DNA of 64,000 nucleotides from Massilia terrae (GTDB taxonomy: Bacteria > Pseudomonadota > Gammaproteobacteria > Burkholderiales > Burkholderiaceae_D): positions 496,001 through 560,000 of the forward strand of contig NZ_JANUGU010000001.1 of assembly GCF_024753145.1 (NCBI RefSeq), written 5' to 3'. A program made the translations under genes and the position numbers. The notes beneath the pieces are model-generated. The model saw only the letters and a program-made list of their open reading frames with translations. It did not search any database and was not told the origin of the DNA. Below are positions 52,828-62,324 of the stretch, one piece after another. Numbering within the stretch: position 1 is the stretch's first letter; each line of letters opens with the position of its first letter.

Positions 52828-52856
52828 TTGACACGTCAAGTATTTATCCCTGTAAT
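52828..52856 (+). promoter_or_regulatory. sigma-70 promoter of the aromatic-CoA operon with overlapping palindrome
   Basis: TTGACA (52828-52833), a 17-base spacer and TGTAAT (52851-52856) form a near-consensus promoter; the start would be near 52863, about 29 bases before the gene. TTGAC-AC-GTCAA (52828-52839) overlaps the -35 box and could be a repressor site. Confidence 0.65.
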
Positions 52857-52891
52857 ATTCGCGCATGTGTGACAGCTGACAGGGGCAGGCT

Positions 52892-55279
52892 ATGAATATC
52901 GTGTGCGTCGGCGGCGGCCCGGCCGGCCTGTATGCCGCGCTGCTGTTGAAGAAGCAGGACCCGGCGCACGAGGTCACCGTCATCGAGCGCAACCGGCCTT
53001 ACGATACTTTCGGCTGGGGCGTGGTGTTCTCCGACCAGACCCTGGGCAAGCTGGTCGCCGCGGACGAGGAGACGGCGCGCGCGATCCTCGGCGCCTTCAA
53101 CCACTGGGACGACATCGACGTCCATTTCAAGGGGCGCACCGTGACCTCGGGCGGCCACGGCTTCTGCGGCATCGGCCGCAAGCGCCTGCTGAACATCCTG
53201 CAGCGGCGCTGCGAGGAGCTGGGCGTGCGGCTGGTGTTCGAGACCGACGTGGCCGACGAGCAGGCGGTGGCGGAAGCCTACGGCGCCGACCTCGTGATCG
53301 CCTGCGACGGCATCAACAGCCGCATCCGCACGCGTCACACCGCGATCTACCAGCCCGACATCGACAGCCGCCACTGCCGCTTCGTGTGGCTCGGCACCAC
53401 CAGGAAATTCGACGCCTTCACCTTCGCCTTCGCGGAGACGGAGCACGGCTGGTTCCAGGCGCACGCTTACCAATACGACGGCGAGACCTCGACCTTCATC
53501 ATCGAGACGCCGGAGGAGGTGTGGCGCGCCGCGGGACTGGACAGCATGCCGCAGGAGGAGGCGATCGCTTTCTGCGAGCGCCTGTTCGCACGCCACCTCG
53601 ATGGCCACAGGCTGATGTCGAACGCCTCCCACTTGCGCGGTTCGGCGATGTGGATCAGCTTTCCGCGCATCGTCTGCCGCGAATGGGTGCACTGGATCGA
53701 TGCCGGCGAACGGCGCGTGCCGGTGGTGTTGATGGGCGACGCCGCGCACACCGCGCATTTCTCGATCGGCTCGGGCACCAAGCTGGCGCTGGAAGACGCG
53801 ATCGAGCTGGCGCGCAGCCTCGGCGGCGGCGTTCCGGTCGAGCAGGCGCTGGCGGCCTACCAGGCGGCGCGCTCGGTCGAGGTGCTCAAGCTGCAGAGCG
53901 CGGCGCGCAATTCGATGGAGTGGTTCGAGAACGTGCGCCGCTACACGGCGATGGAGGCCGAGCAGTTCGCGTATTCGCTGCTGACGCGCAGCCAGCGCCT
54001 GTCGCACGAGAACCTGCGCCTGCGCGACCCGGTGTACGTCGAGCGGCTGGAGCGTTGGCTAGCCGAGCGCGCGTACGCTCAGGCCGGCCTGCCGCTGCCT
54101 TCTACCGCCCGCAGCATCCCGCCCATGTTCACGCCGCTGCGGGTGCGCGACGTGGTGCTCAAGAACCGGATCGTGGTGTCGCCGATGGCGCAGTATTCGG
54201 CGGTGGACGGCGTGGCCGGCGACTATCACCTGATGCATCTCGGCGCACGTGCCTTCGGCGGCGCGGCGCTGGTGATGGCGGAGATGACCTGCGTGTCGGC
54301 CGACGCGCGCATCACGCCGGGCTGCCCGGGCATGTACACGCCGGAGCACACGCAGGCCTGGCGCCGCATCGTCGGCTACGTGCATGCCAACACCGACGCC
54401 AAAATCGGCATCCAGCTCGGCCACGCCGGCGCCAAGGGTTCGACCCGGCCCATGTGGGACGGCATCGACCTGCCGCTGGACGAGGGCAACTGGCCGCTGG
54501 TGTCGGCCTCCGAACAGCAGTACATCGAGGGCGTGTCGCAGATGGCGCGGGCGGCCACGGCGGACGACCTGGAGCGCATCAAGGCCGACTTCGTGCGCGC
54601 CGCGCTTGCATGCGCCGAAGCCGGTTTCGACTGGCTGGAACTGCACTGTGCGCACGGCTACCTGCTGTCGAGTTTCATCTCGCCGCTGACAAACCGCCGC
54701 ACCGACGCGTATGGCGGCTCGCTGGAAAACCGCTGCCGCTATCCGCTCGAGGTATTCGCGGCGGTGCGCGCCGTGTGGCCGGAGCAGCTGCCGATCAGCG
54801 TGCGGGTGTCAGCCCACGACTGGGTCGAAGGCGGGATCACGCCCTCGGATGCGGTGGAAGTGGCGCGCCTGTTCAAGGAGGCCGGCGCCGACATGATCGA
54901 CTGCTCGTCGGGCCAGGTGTCGAAGCTGGAGAAGCCGGTGTTCGGGCGCATGTTCCAGGCGCCGTTCGCCGACCGCATCCGCAACGAGGCAGGCATCCCG
55001 ACCATCGCGGTCGGTTCGATCTATGAAGCGGACCACGCCAACGGTATCATCGCGTCCGGCCGTGCCGACTTGTGCGCGGTCGCGCGGCCGCACCTGGCCA
55101 ACCCGGCGTGGACGCTTGCCGAGGCGGCGAAGATCGGCTTCACCGACATCGCGTGGCCGAAGCAGTACCGCGCCGGCAAACTGCAACTCGAACGCAATCT
55201 GGAACGCGAGCGCCAGCTTGCGGCCTCCGCCGGCGGACTGTCGCCGCAGCAGGTGGCCGCGCGGCTGCTTGAAGGATGA
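52892..55279 (+). CDS. bifunctional salicylyl-CoA/2-aminobenzoyl-CoA hydroxylase-reductase
   Basis: A 795-residue fusion flavoenzyme. Residues 1-about 390 are an FAD monooxygenase ([40 protein letters not shown]). Residues from about 410 are an old-yellow-enzyme FMN domain ([56 protein letters not shown]). This architecture is the one annotated as salicylyl-CoA 5-hydroxylase/oxidoreductase and, in Azoarcus, 2-aminobenzoyl-CoA monooxygenase/reductase. It would hydroxylate and then reduce an aromatic CoA ester. Start at 52892 with AGGGGCAGG upstream. It leads an operon with a hydratase, an acyl-CoA dehydrogenase and RidA. Confidence 0.93.
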   Translation: MNIVCVGGGPAGLYAALLLKKQDPAHEVTVIERNRPYDTFGWGVVFSDQTLGKLVAADEETARAILGAFNHWDDIDVHFKGRTVTSGGHGFCGIGRKRLLNILQRRCEELGVRLVFETDVADEQAVAEAYGADLVIACDGINSRIRTRHTAIYQPDIDSRHCRFVWLGTTRKFDAFTFAFAETEHGWFQAHAYQYDGETSTFIIETPEEVWRAAGLDSMPQEEAIAFCERLFARHLDGHRLMSNASHLRGSAMWISFPRIVCREWVHWIDAGERRVPVVLMGDAAHTAHFSIGSGTKLALEDAIELARSLGGGVPVEQALAAYQAARSVEVLKLQSAARNSMEWFENVRRYTAMEAEQFAYSLLTRSQRLSHENLRLRDPVYVERLERWLAERAYAQAGLPLPSTARSIPPMFTPLRVRDVVLKNRIVVSPMAQYSAVDGVAGDYHLMHLGARAFGGAALVMAEMTCVSADARITPGCPGMYTPEHTQAWRRIVGYVHANTDAKIGIQLGHAGAKGSTRPMWDGIDLPLDEGNWPLVSASEQQYIEGVSQMARAATADDLERIKADFVRAALACAEAGFDWLELHCAHGYLLSSFISPLTNRRTDAYGGSLENRCRYPLEVFAAVRAVWPEQLPISVRVSAHDWVEGGITPSDAVEVARLFKEAGADMIDCSSGQVSKLEKPVFGRMFQAPFADRIRNEAGIPTIAVGSIYEADHANGIIASGRADLCAVARPHLANPAWTLAEAAKIGFTDIAWPKQYRAGKLQLERNLERERQLAASAGGLSPQQVAARLLEG

Positions 55280-55296
55280 CTTTTTCAGGAGACCGT

Positions 55297-56151
55297 ATGC
55301 GCTACCTGCACGGCGAACCCCATCAACTGCCCGGCAACCGCACCAGCCTGGCGGGCTACAGCGCGCGTCACTTCGTGTTCGGCGTGGCGGACGGCGTGGC
55401 CACCCTCACACTCAACCGGCCGGAGCGCAAGAATCCGCTGACCTTCGATTCCTACGCCGAGCTGCGCGACCTGTTCCGCGAGCTGGCGTTCGCGGACGAC
55501 GTCAAGGCCGTGGTGCTGACCGGCGCGGGCGAGAATTTCTGTTCGGGCGGGGACGTCCACGACATCATCGGCCCGCTGACCCGGCTCGACATGCCGGGCC
55601 TGCTGGCGTTCACGCGCATGACGGGCGACGTGGTCAAGGCCATGCGCGCCTGCCCGCAGCCGGTGGTCGCGGCGATCGACGGCGTGTGCGCCGGCGCCGG
55701 CTCGATGCTGGCGCTGGGTTCGGATATCCGCTTCGGCACCGCGCGCAGCAAGACCGCCTTCCTGTTCACGCGGGTGGGCCTGGCCGGCTGCGACATGGGC
55801 GCCTGCGCCCTGCTGCCGCGCGTGATCGGGCAGGGCCGCGCGGCCGAGCTGCTGTACACCGGCCGCAGCATGGCGGGCGAGGAGGGCGAGCGCTGGGGCT
55901 TCTTCAATCGCCTGTGCGCGCCGGAAGAACTGCTGGCCGAGGCGCAGTCTTTCGCCGCGGCGTTGGCGAGCGGGCCGACCTTCGCGCACGGCATGACCAA
56001 GAAGATGCTGCAGCAGGAGTGGAATATGGGCGTGGACGAGGCCATCGAAGCCGAGGCGCAGGCGCAGGCCATCTGCATGGCCACCAACGACTTCCACCGC
56101 GCCTACCATGCCTTCGTGGCCAAGGAAAAACCGCACTTCGAGGGCGACTGA
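55297..56151 (+). CDS. enoyl-CoA hydratase/isomerase family protein
   Basis: A 284-residue crotonase-fold enzyme. The oxyanion-hole segments [16 protein letters not shown] and [14 protein letters not shown] are present, with [20 protein letters not shown] and [20 protein letters not shown] marking the active-site region (the Asp/Gly pattern differs from the two-Glu hydratase, so it may be a ring-cleaving or isomerase member). I start at the ATG at 55297 (CAGGAGACCGT upstream) rather than 55276. Second gene of the aromatic-CoA operon; acts on the reduced ring CoA ester by inference. Confidence 0.9.
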   Translation: MRYLHGEPHQLPGNRTSLAGYSARHFVFGVADGVATLTLNRPERKNPLTFDSYAELRDLFRELAFADDVKAVVLTGAGENFCSGGDVHDIIGPLTRLDMPGLLAFTRMTGDVVKAMRACPQPVVAAIDGVCAGAGSMLALGSDIRFGTARSKTAFLFTRVGLAGCDMGACALLPRVIGQGRAAELLYTGRSMAGEEGERWGFFNRLCAPEELLAEAQSFAAALASGPTFAHGMTKKMLQQEWNMGVDEAIEAEAQAQAICMATNDFHRAYHAFVAKEKPHFEGD

Positions 56152-57311
56152 TGGCCGATACCGCATACCTGGACTGGCCTTTTTTCGAGCCGCGCCACGC
56201 TGAACTGGCGCGTGCGCTGGATGCTTGGGCTTCCACGAACGTGGCGAATGCGCATGGCGCTGACGTCGATGGCGCCTGCCGCGCGCTGGTTGCCAGTCTC
56301 GGCGATGCCGGCTGGTTGCGGCATGCCGTCGGCGGCGATGGACGGGCCATCGACACCCGCGCCATCTGCCTGATCCGCGAGACGCTGGCGCGGCATGCGG
56401 GCCTCGCGGACTTCGCGTTTGCGATGCAGGGCTTGGGCAGCGGCGCGATCTCGCTGTTCGGCACCGAGGAGCAGCACGCCGAGTACCTGCCGCGCGTCGT
56501 CGAGGGCAAGGCGATTGCCGCGTTTGCACTGTCGGAGCCGGAGGCGGGATCCGACGTGGCGGCGATGCAGTGCGCGGCTCGACGCGAGGGCGACAGCTAT
56601 GTGCTCGACGGCGAAAAGACCTGGATCTCGAACGGCGGCATCGCCGATTTCTACGTCGTGTTCGCACGCACCGGCGAGCAGCCGGGCGCGCGCGGCATTT
56701 CCGCCTTCATCGTCGATGCGGGCATCGCCGGCTTCGAGATCGCCGAGCGCATCGACGTGATGGCGCCGCACCCGCTTGCGCGCCTGCGCTTCGACGGCTG
56801 CCGCGTGCCGGCATCGAAGCGCATCGGCGAGGCCGGGCAGGGCTTCAAGGTGGCGATGGCGACGCTCGACGTGTTCCGCACTTCGGTGGCGGCGGCGGCG
56901 CTGGGATTCGCGCGTCGCGCGCTGGATGAAGCGCTGGAACGCGCGACTTCGCGCAAGATGTTCGGCAAGACGCTGGCCGACTTCCAGCTCACCCAGGCCA
57001 AGCTGGCGCAGATGGCGGCCGGCGTGGATGCCGCGGCGCTGCTGACCTACCGCGCCGCGTGGCTGCGCGACCAGGGCCGGCGCGTGACCAAGGAAGCGGC
57101 AATGGCCAAGCTGACCGCGACCGAAACGGCGCAGCAGGTGATCGACAGCGCGTTGCAGATGTTCGGCGGCCTGGGCGTGGTGAGCGGGCAGGCAGTCGAA
57201 AGCTTGTACCGCGAGATCCGCGCGCTGCGCATCTACGAAGGCGCAAGCGAGGTGCAGCAGCTGATCATCGCACGCGAACTGTTGGCGGAACGCGGCATCA
57301 AGCCGGCTTAA
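56151..57311 (+). CDS. acyl-CoA dehydrogenase family protein
   Basis: A 386-residue FAD acyl-CoA dehydrogenase. Typical blocks: [60 protein letters not shown] and, at the end, [20 protein letters not shown] with [20 protein letters not shown] (Glu likely the catalytic base). Start overlaps the hydratase stop by one base. It probably oxidises an alicyclic or ring-opened CoA intermediate of the operon. Confidence 0.93.
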   Translation: MADTAYLDWPFFEPRHAELARALDAWASTNVANAHGADVDGACRALVASLGDAGWLRHAVGGDGRAIDTRAICLIRETLARHAGLADFAFAMQGLGSGAISLFGTEEQHAEYLPRVVEGKAIAAFALSEPEAGSDVAAMQCAARREGDSYVLDGEKTWISNGGIADFYVVFARTGEQPGARGISAFIVDAGIAGFEIAERIDVMAPHPLARLRFDGCRVPASKRIGEAGQGFKVAMATLDVFRTSVAAAALGFARRALDEALERATSRKMFGKTLADFQLTQAKLAQMAAGVDAAALLTYRAAWLRDQGRRVTKEAAMAKLTATETAQQVIDSALQMFGGLGVVSGQAVESLYREIRALRIYEGASEVQQLIIARELLAERGIKPA

Positions 57312-57321
57312 AGGATTACTG

Positions 57322-57714
57322 ATGGAGATTCTTCACCCGCCCGGCTGGCCGCGCGCCAGGGGCTATTCGAACGGCGTGGCGGCGCGCGGGCGCATCGTGT
57401 CGGTGAGCGGCATGATCGGCTGGGATGCTCAGGGCCAGTTCCAGACCGACGATTTTGTCGGGCAGGCGCGCCAGGCGCTGGAAAACATCGTGGCCGTGCT
57501 GCGCGAGGCGAACGCGGGGCCGGAGCACATCGTGCGCATGACCTGGTATGTGGTGGACAAGCGCGAATACCTGGCCGCGTCGGCCGAGCTGGGGGCGGCC
57601 TACCGCGAGGCCATCGGCCGCCACTATCCGGCGATGAGCGCGGTGCAGGTGGCGGGACTGATGGAAGACCGCGCGCGGGTCGAGATCGAAGCGACGGCCG
57701 TGGTCCCGGACTGA
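57322..57714 (+). CDS. RidA family protein
   Basis: A 130-residue Rid/YjgF/2-aminomuconate-deaminase-like protein. GRIVSVSGMIGWDAQGQFQT, QARQALENIVAVLREANAGP, MTWYVVDKREYLAA and ARVEIEATAVVPD form the trimer-type fold; the usual catalytic Arg position near residue 105 is not certain by eye (AVQVAGLMEDRARVEIEAT). Ten bases after the dehydrogenase gene. In a 2-aminobenzoyl-CoA route it would handle imine/enamine nitrogen, which favours anthranilate over salicylate as the substrate. Confidence 0.88.
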   Translation: MEILHPPGWPRARGYSNGVAARGRIVSVSGMIGWDAQGQFQTDDFVGQARQALENIVAVLREANAGPEHIVRMTWYVVDKREYLAASAELGAAYREAIGRHYPAMSAVQVAGLMEDRARVEIEATAVVPD

Positions 57715-57773
57715 GCGCCGCCGGGGCGCCGATTCTGGTACGGTGGCTTCATTCAATGATGGATGGAGCGGCC

Positions 57774-58106
57774 ATGGAAATCGTACGCATTTTCGACAAC
57801 TACGACGCGGCCCAGCAGGCGCGCAACGCGCTGCTGGCGGCTGGGTTCAGCGACGCCAGCGTGCGGCTCAAGACCATGATCGACGAGGCGGGGCCGGGCC
57901 AATCCAATTTCACGGTCGGGAATGATCCGGACGTGGTGGGCGGGCAGGCGTATTCGCGGACCTTCGAGCCGGAGCATCAGCAAGGTCTGTTCCTGATGAG
58001 GGTGGTGGCGAGTGAGCCGGGTCAGGCGGAGCAGGCGGCGCAGATCTGCATGCGCTACGGAGCCCGCAGCGGCGATCCGGGTGATCATCCACCCGGGGCC
58101 GCGTGA
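57774..58106 (+). CDS. small hypothetical protein (YflT/general-stress-like)
   Basis: A 110-residue cytoplasmic protein. The start MEIVRIFDNYDAAQQARNAL resembles the opening of YflT/heat-induced stress proteins and of proteins with a ferredoxin-like alpha/beta fold; LFLMRVVASEPGQAEQAAQI is a second alpha/beta unit. The tail is flexible (GARSGDPGDHPPGAA). ATG at 57774 with GGAG upstream; in-frame ATGs at 57756 and 57759 are alternatives. It probably has its own promoter, since 59 bases separate it from RidA. Function unknown. Confidence 0.75.
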   Translation: MEIVRIFDNYDAAQQARNALLAAGFSDASVRLKTMIDEAGPGQSNFTVGNDPDVVGGQAYSRTFEPEHQQGLFLMRVVASEPGQAEQAAQICMRYGARSGDPGDHPPGAA

Positions 58107-58140
58107 ACAGCCGATCTGCGCAACTTCTTCGTTACCCACC

Positions 58141-58185
58141 AACCGTCGTCCCCGCGCAGGCGGGAACCATGCTGAGTTTGCAGGC
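58141..58185. repeat. REP-like single copy
   Basis: AACCGTCGTCCCCGCGCAGG then CGGGAACCATGCTGAGTTTG: one half-element whose spacer (CATGCTGAGTTTGC) matches the inverse of the spacer at 23661. It lies between convergent genes. Confidence 0.75.
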
Positions 58186-58204
58186 ACGCGATGGAAGTTG
58201 GACC

Positions 58205-60445
58205 TCAGCTCCAGCTCAAATCTGTCTTGCTAAGCGGCAGCTCCCGCACCCGCTTCCCGGTCGCCGCAAAAATCGCATTGCACACGGCCGGCGCCAGCGG
58301 CGGGAAGGCGGGTTCGCCCAGCCCCGTCACCGGGTAGTTCGTCTTGAGGAAATGCACCTCGATCCTGGGCGGCGTGTCCGGCATGCGCAGCAGCGGGTAC
58401 TCGTGGAAATTGCTCTGAACCACGCGACCGTGCTCGATGTTCAGTTCCGGATACATCAGCGTCGACAAGCCGTCGATCACCGCGCCCTGCACCTGGTTCT
58501 CGGCCCCGGACAGGTTGACGATCTGCGCGCCGATATCGGTGACCACCACCACCCGGTCGACCTTGAGCTTGCCGTCGCGCGACACCGTCACCTCCGCGAC
58601 TTGCGCCACATAGCCGCGATGGCTGAAGTGGAAGGCGACGCCCGCACCTTGTCCGCGCGCGAAGCTGCGCTTGCCCCACCCGGACTTCTCGGCCAGTTCC
58701 TGCAGGACGTGGCGCATGCGCGAGACGTCGTACGCCACGCCGCGCTCGCCGCTGCCCGGAACGACATCCTTGTTGCCTAGCAGCTCAAGCCTGAATTCAA
58801 TCGGATCGCGGCCGGCTGCATGCGCCAGCTCGTCGATGAAGCTGTGGAATACCCAGGCGAACACATTGCTGCCCGGCGCGCGCCACGGCCCCATCGGGAT
58901 GCTGCATTCCAGCGCGGTCTGTTCCAGCAGGCAGTTGGCGACCCAGCGGCCCGGGAACTCGTCGCCCGACAGGCTGCCGCCGCTGCCCGGCTGCAGCACG
59001 CTCTTGCCCTCGCGTTCGACGCGGTTGGCGAAGGTCACGAAATGGTTGTGCCAGCCGACCAGCTTGCCTTGCGCATCGAGGCCGCCGCGCAGGAAGTGGA
59101 AACCGCCCGCGCGGAAATGGTCGTGCTGCATATCGTCTTCGCGCATCCAGGTCAGCTTGACCGGACCCGCAACTTTCTGCGCGATCGCGGCGGCCTCAAC
59201 GGCGTAGTCGGACGACAGGCGCCGCCCGAAACCGCCGCCGCTGCGCATGATGTGCAGCACGATCTTTTCTTTCGGGATGCCGAAGGTGGCCGCGATCAGG
59301 TTCTGGTTGGCGGCCGGATTCTGGGTCGGCGACCACAGCTCGAGCGTGCCGCTGTCCGGCTTGAACCACGCCGTGCAGTTCTGCGGCTCCATGCTCGCGT
59401 GCGAGATGAAGGGATAGGTGTAGGCTGCCTCGACCTGCCTGGCCGCGCCCGCGATCGCCTGTTCGGCGTCGCCATCCTTGCGCATCACGGTCTCGCCCGG
59501 CTGTTTGGCGGCCTGCCTGGCGGCCGCCGCGAAGCCGGCCCAGCTGTGGGCGGCGCTGGCGCCTTCGTCCCAGTCGACCTTTAGTTGCTTGCGGGCGCGG
59601 AACGCGGCCCAGGTCGAGCTTGCGATGATGGCCACGCCCGGCATCAGGCCGTTCAGGTTGCCGGTGCCCTCGATGATGAAGGCGTCTTTCACGCCCGGCA
59701 TGGCCTTGATGTCGGCCACGTTGAAACTCTTCGGCTTGCCGCCGAACACGGGGCACTTGGCGTAGACGGCGTACAGCATGCCCGGCAGTTGCACGTCGAT
59801 GCCGAACAAGGGCTTGCCGGACACCACAGCCACGTTGTCGACGCCGCCGACGCGGGTGCCGAGCAGTTTGTAGCTGGCCGGATCCTTGAGCTTGACCTGG
59901 GCCGCGTCCGGCACCGGCAGTTTCGACGCCGCGGCGACCAGCTGGCCATAGCCGAGGCGGCGCTTGCTGGCGGGGTGCAGCACCGCGCTGTTTTCGGCGT
60001 GGCACTGGTCTACTGGAACGCCCCAGCTTTGGGCGGCGGCCTGGACCAGCATCGTGCGCGCGGTCGCGCCGAGCTTGTGGAACTCGTTGTAGTTGGTCGG
60101 TGTCGAAGTCGAGCCACCTGCGCCCTGGCTGCCGTAGGCCGGGTCGAGGTCGCCCTGCACGATGCGCACTTCGCGCCACGGCACGTCCAGTTCTTCCGCG
60201 ATCACCATCGGCAGCGAGGTCTTGATGCCCTGGCCAATCTCCGGTTGCTTGGACACCAGGGTCACCACGCCATCACTGTCGATCCGGATGAAGGCGTTCG
60301 GCGCAAACCTTGCGCCACTGCCGCCGGCGTCGGTGACGGCGGCCAGCAGGCCGTCCGCATGCAGGCCGATGACGAGGGCGGCGCCGCCGAGTGCGCCCTG
60401 GCGCAAAAAGTTGCGGCGCGATGGGGAGTCGATGTGCGGGCTCAT
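58205..60445 (-). CDS. iorB: Ior-type molybdenum hydroxylase large subunit
   Basis: A 746-residue xanthine-dehydrogenase-family molybdenum subunit, exported by Tat ([20 protein letters not shown], Arg 10-11). Two Mo-binding halves are readable, with [75 protein letters not shown] and the catalytic Glu region [20 protein letters not shown]. Members oxidise isoquinoline, aldehydes or similar in the periplasm. The ATG overlaps the stop of the Fe-S subunit gene (ATGA). Substrate unknown. Confidence 0.93.
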   Translation of the reverse strand: MSPHIDSPSRRNFLRQGALGGAALVIGLHADGLLAAVTDAGGSGARFAPNAFIRIDSDGVVTLVSKQPEIGQGIKTSLPMVIAEELDVPWREVRIVQGDLDPAYGSQGAGGSTSTPTNYNEFHKLGATARTMLVQAAAQSWGVPVDQCHAENSAVLHPASKRRLGYGQLVAAASKLPVPDAAQVKLKDPASYKLLGTRVGGVDNVAVVSGKPLFGIDVQLPGMLYAVYAKCPVFGGKPKSFNVADIKAMPGVKDAFIIEGTGNLNGLMPGVAIIASSTWAAFRARKQLKVDWDEGASAAHSWAGFAAAARQAAKQPGETVMRKDGDAEQAIAGAARQVEAAYTYPFISHASMEPQNCTAWFKPDSGTLELWSPTQNPAANQNLIAATFGIPKEKIVLHIMRSGGGFGRRLSSDYAVEAAAIAQKVAGPVKLTWMREDDMQHDHFRAGGFHFLRGGLDAQGKLVGWHNHFVTFANRVEREGKSVLQPGSGGSLSGDEFPGRWVANCLLEQTALECSIPMGPWRAPGSNVFAWVFHSFIDELAHAAGRDPIEFRLELLGNKDVVPGSGERGVAYDVSRMRHVLQELAEKSGWGKRSFARGQGAGVAFHFSHRGYVAQVAEVTVSRDGKLKVDRVVVVTDIGAQIVNLSGAENQVQGAVIDGLSTLMYPELNIEHGRVVQSNFHEYPLLRMPDTPPRIEVHFLKTNYPVTGLGEPAFPPLAPAVCNAIFAATGKRVRELPLSKTDLSWS

Positions 60446-60921
60446 TTCTTGCCCTTTCCATGTGCCGCGATCTCGGCCGCGCGGTGGATGCCGGCGCGGA
60501 TCCGGGTGTAGGTCGCACAGCGGCACAGGTTGCCGGCCATGGCGCCGTCGATCTGGGCATCGGTGGGCTTCGGATGCTGCTTGAGCAGGGCGCTGGCCGT
60601 CATGATCTGGCCGGCCTGGCAGTAGCCGCATTGCGGCACGTCCAGTTCCTGCCATGCCTGCTGCAGCGGATGCATCGCGTACGCATCGAGGCCTTCGATG
60701 GTGGTGATCTTCTTGCTGCCGACGCTGGACACCGGCGTCAGGCACGAGCGGGCCGGGGCGCCGTCGATGTGCACGGTGCAGGCGCCGCATTGGCCGACGC
60801 CGCAGCCGTACTTGGTGCCGACCAGGCCGGCGGCATCGCGCAGGGCCCACAGCAGCGGCGTGTCGGGCTCGACCTCGACCGTGCGCGGCTTGCCGTTGAT
60901 GTTCAGGGTGTATGTGCTCAT
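60442..60921 (-). CDS. iorA: Ior-type molybdenum hydroxylase [2Fe-2S] subunit
   Basis: A 159-residue Fe-S subunit with two [2Fe-2S] clusters: plant-type [20 protein letters not shown] with a distal SCLTP, and the helical site [15 protein letters not shown] with [15 protein letters not shown]. It has no leader and is presumably exported with IorB by hitch-hiking. Start at 60921 (MSTYTLN); an in-frame ATG at 60954 is less likely. First gene of the two-gene operon; no cytochrome subunit follows. The 238 bases between it and the divergent protease hold nothing I can assign. Confidence 0.93.
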   Translation of the reverse strand: MSTYTLNINGKPRTVEVEPDTPLLWALRDAAGLVGTKYGCGVGQCGACTVHIDGAPARSCLTPVSSVGSKKITTIEGLDAYAMHPLQQAWQELDVPQCGYCQAGQIMTASALLKQHPKPTDAQIDGAMAGNLCRCATYTRIRAGIHRAAEIAAHGKGKK

Positions 60922-61159
60922 GGTTGACCTTGCCTGACTTGGACTGTCGCACATGCTAGCGAATTCGGGGCAGGGTGACTAGATCATATGGCTGACTCGC
61001 CGGAAATATTGCATTTGCTGGCCGTTTTGATACTCGTCAATACAGTGGCGGATACTCCGAACTTCTTCTCGCCATGCTCCTAAGCTTGAGCCGTAGTTTT
61101 TGCCCGGTGCGGCGAGCGCGCCCGTTCCGGACCGACCATTCGACAGAAGGGAGCTCACC

Positions 61160-62296
61160 ATGAAGACTCATGTGCTTGCCGGCGTACCGTTGCTCGGACT
61201 GATACTGCTCGGCGCCGCACCCAGCAATGCGGAAGAGAAAGCGCTCGTCATTACCAACCAGAACGCGAAATCGATCACCGAATACTGGACGGCGGAGCGC
61301 TTCCGCGCCGCCAAGCCGATGCCGATGCCCCATGTCGCGCCGGACGCGACCCTGCGCGCGGAACCTCCCGCCGCCCCCGGCGCCAAGGGCGAAAGCGGCG
61401 CCGCCAGGGCGCCCACGGCCCAGCTGCGCAGCGCGCCGCTCAAGCTGTTCGCCCCGGGCGCCGCCCAGCAGGGCGTGGAGCGCGAAGTGCTGACGCCCGG
61501 CGCGGTCGGCACCTTCGGCGCGCAGTACACCAGCTCGCGCGTGTTTCCGATGTTCGCAGGCAGCGCCGCCCCGTTTTCCGCGGACCGCGCCTATCCCTAC
61601 ATCACCATCGGCAAGCTGTTCTTCACGATCGGCGGCGATCCCTTCGTCTGCTCGGCCTCGGTCATCCAGCACCGCATCGTCGCCACGGCCGGCCACTGCG
61701 TGCACAGCGGCACCTCGGCCGGCTTCCACGACAACTGGGTGTTCGTGCCGGCCTTCCGCGACGGCACCGCGCCGCTGCTGGCGTGGAACTGGCGCGCCGC
61801 CACCGTCACCGGCACCTGGGCCTTCGGCGGCGGCAGCGTGCCGAATGCCGCGGACTACGCGATGATCATGTTCGGCGACCAGAGCGTCAGCGGCCGCATC
61901 TTTGCGCTGGGCGACGTCACCGGCTGGCTCGGCTGGCAGACGCTCAGCCTGGCGGCCAACCACACGTCCAAGCTCGGCTACCCTTGCAACCTGGATCGCT
62001 GCCAGAAGATGCAGGACATCACCAGCGGGGCCTTCCGCACGGTGGCGCCGAACAATGTGGAATATGGCTCGGATGCGACGGGCGGCTCCAGCGGCGGGCC
62101 GTGGGTCCAGAACTTCCAGCTGCTGCAGGCGGGTGGCGGCACCGGTTCCAACACGGGCTCGAACCGGGTGGTCGGCGTGACCTCGTACATCTACGTGCCG
62201 GACGACCCGAAAGTGCAGGGCGCCTCGATTCCGGACGGCCGCTGGGTCAACCTGCTCAATACCCTGTGCGGGCTGCAGGCCGGTAATTGCCTGTGA
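61160..62296 (+). CDS. exported trypsin-like serine protease
   Basis: A 378-residue secreted protease. A signal peptide (MKTHVLAGVPLLGLILLGAA, then PSNA) leads to a 100-residue pro-like region, then the chymotrypsin fold: VATAGHCVHSG (His near 178), NAADYAMIMFGD (Asp near 231) and YGSDATGGSSGGPWV (Ser near 312); the triad is complete. Cys pairs (FVCSAS/GHC, CNLDRC, LC-NCL) suggest disulfides. Start at 61160 with AGAAGGGAG upstream; an extension to 61100 has none. Single gene divergent from iorAB. Confidence 0.9.
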   Translation: MKTHVLAGVPLLGLILLGAAPSNAEEKALVITNQNAKSITEYWTAERFRAAKPMPMPHVAPDATLRAEPPAAPGAKGESGAARAPTAQLRSAPLKLFAPGAAQQGVEREVLTPGAVGTFGAQYTSSRVFPMFAGSAAPFSADRAYPYITIGKLFFTIGGDPFVCSASVIQHRIVATAGHCVHSGTSAGFHDNWVFVPAFRDGTAPLLAWNWRAATVTGTWAFGGGSVPNAADYAMIMFGDQSVSGRIFALGDVTGWLGWQTLSLAANHTSKLGYPCNLDRCQKMQDITSGAFRTVAPNNVEYGSDATGGSSGGPWVQNFQLLQAGGGTGSNTGSNRVVGVTSYIYVPDDPKVQGASIPDGRWVNLLNTLCGLQAGNCL

Positions 62297-62301
62297 TGAA
62301 G

Positions 62302-62321
62302 ACAGGGGCGCGCGCCCCTGT
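62302..62321. terminator. perfect 20-nt palindrome, likely bidirectional terminator
   Basis: ACAGGGGCGCGCGCCCCTGT is perfectly self-complementary and lies between the stops of the convergent protease and esterase genes (5 and 3 bases away). Only a short pyrimidine run follows, so it may work in either direction with moderate strength. Confidence 0.6.
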
Positions 62322-62324
62322 TCC

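Noticed and set aside
49252..52872. A 1206-codon open frame on the plus strand
   Set aside because: It runs antisense through the antiporter and hybrid kinase genes, whose motifs are complete; the product is compositionally biased and domain-free.
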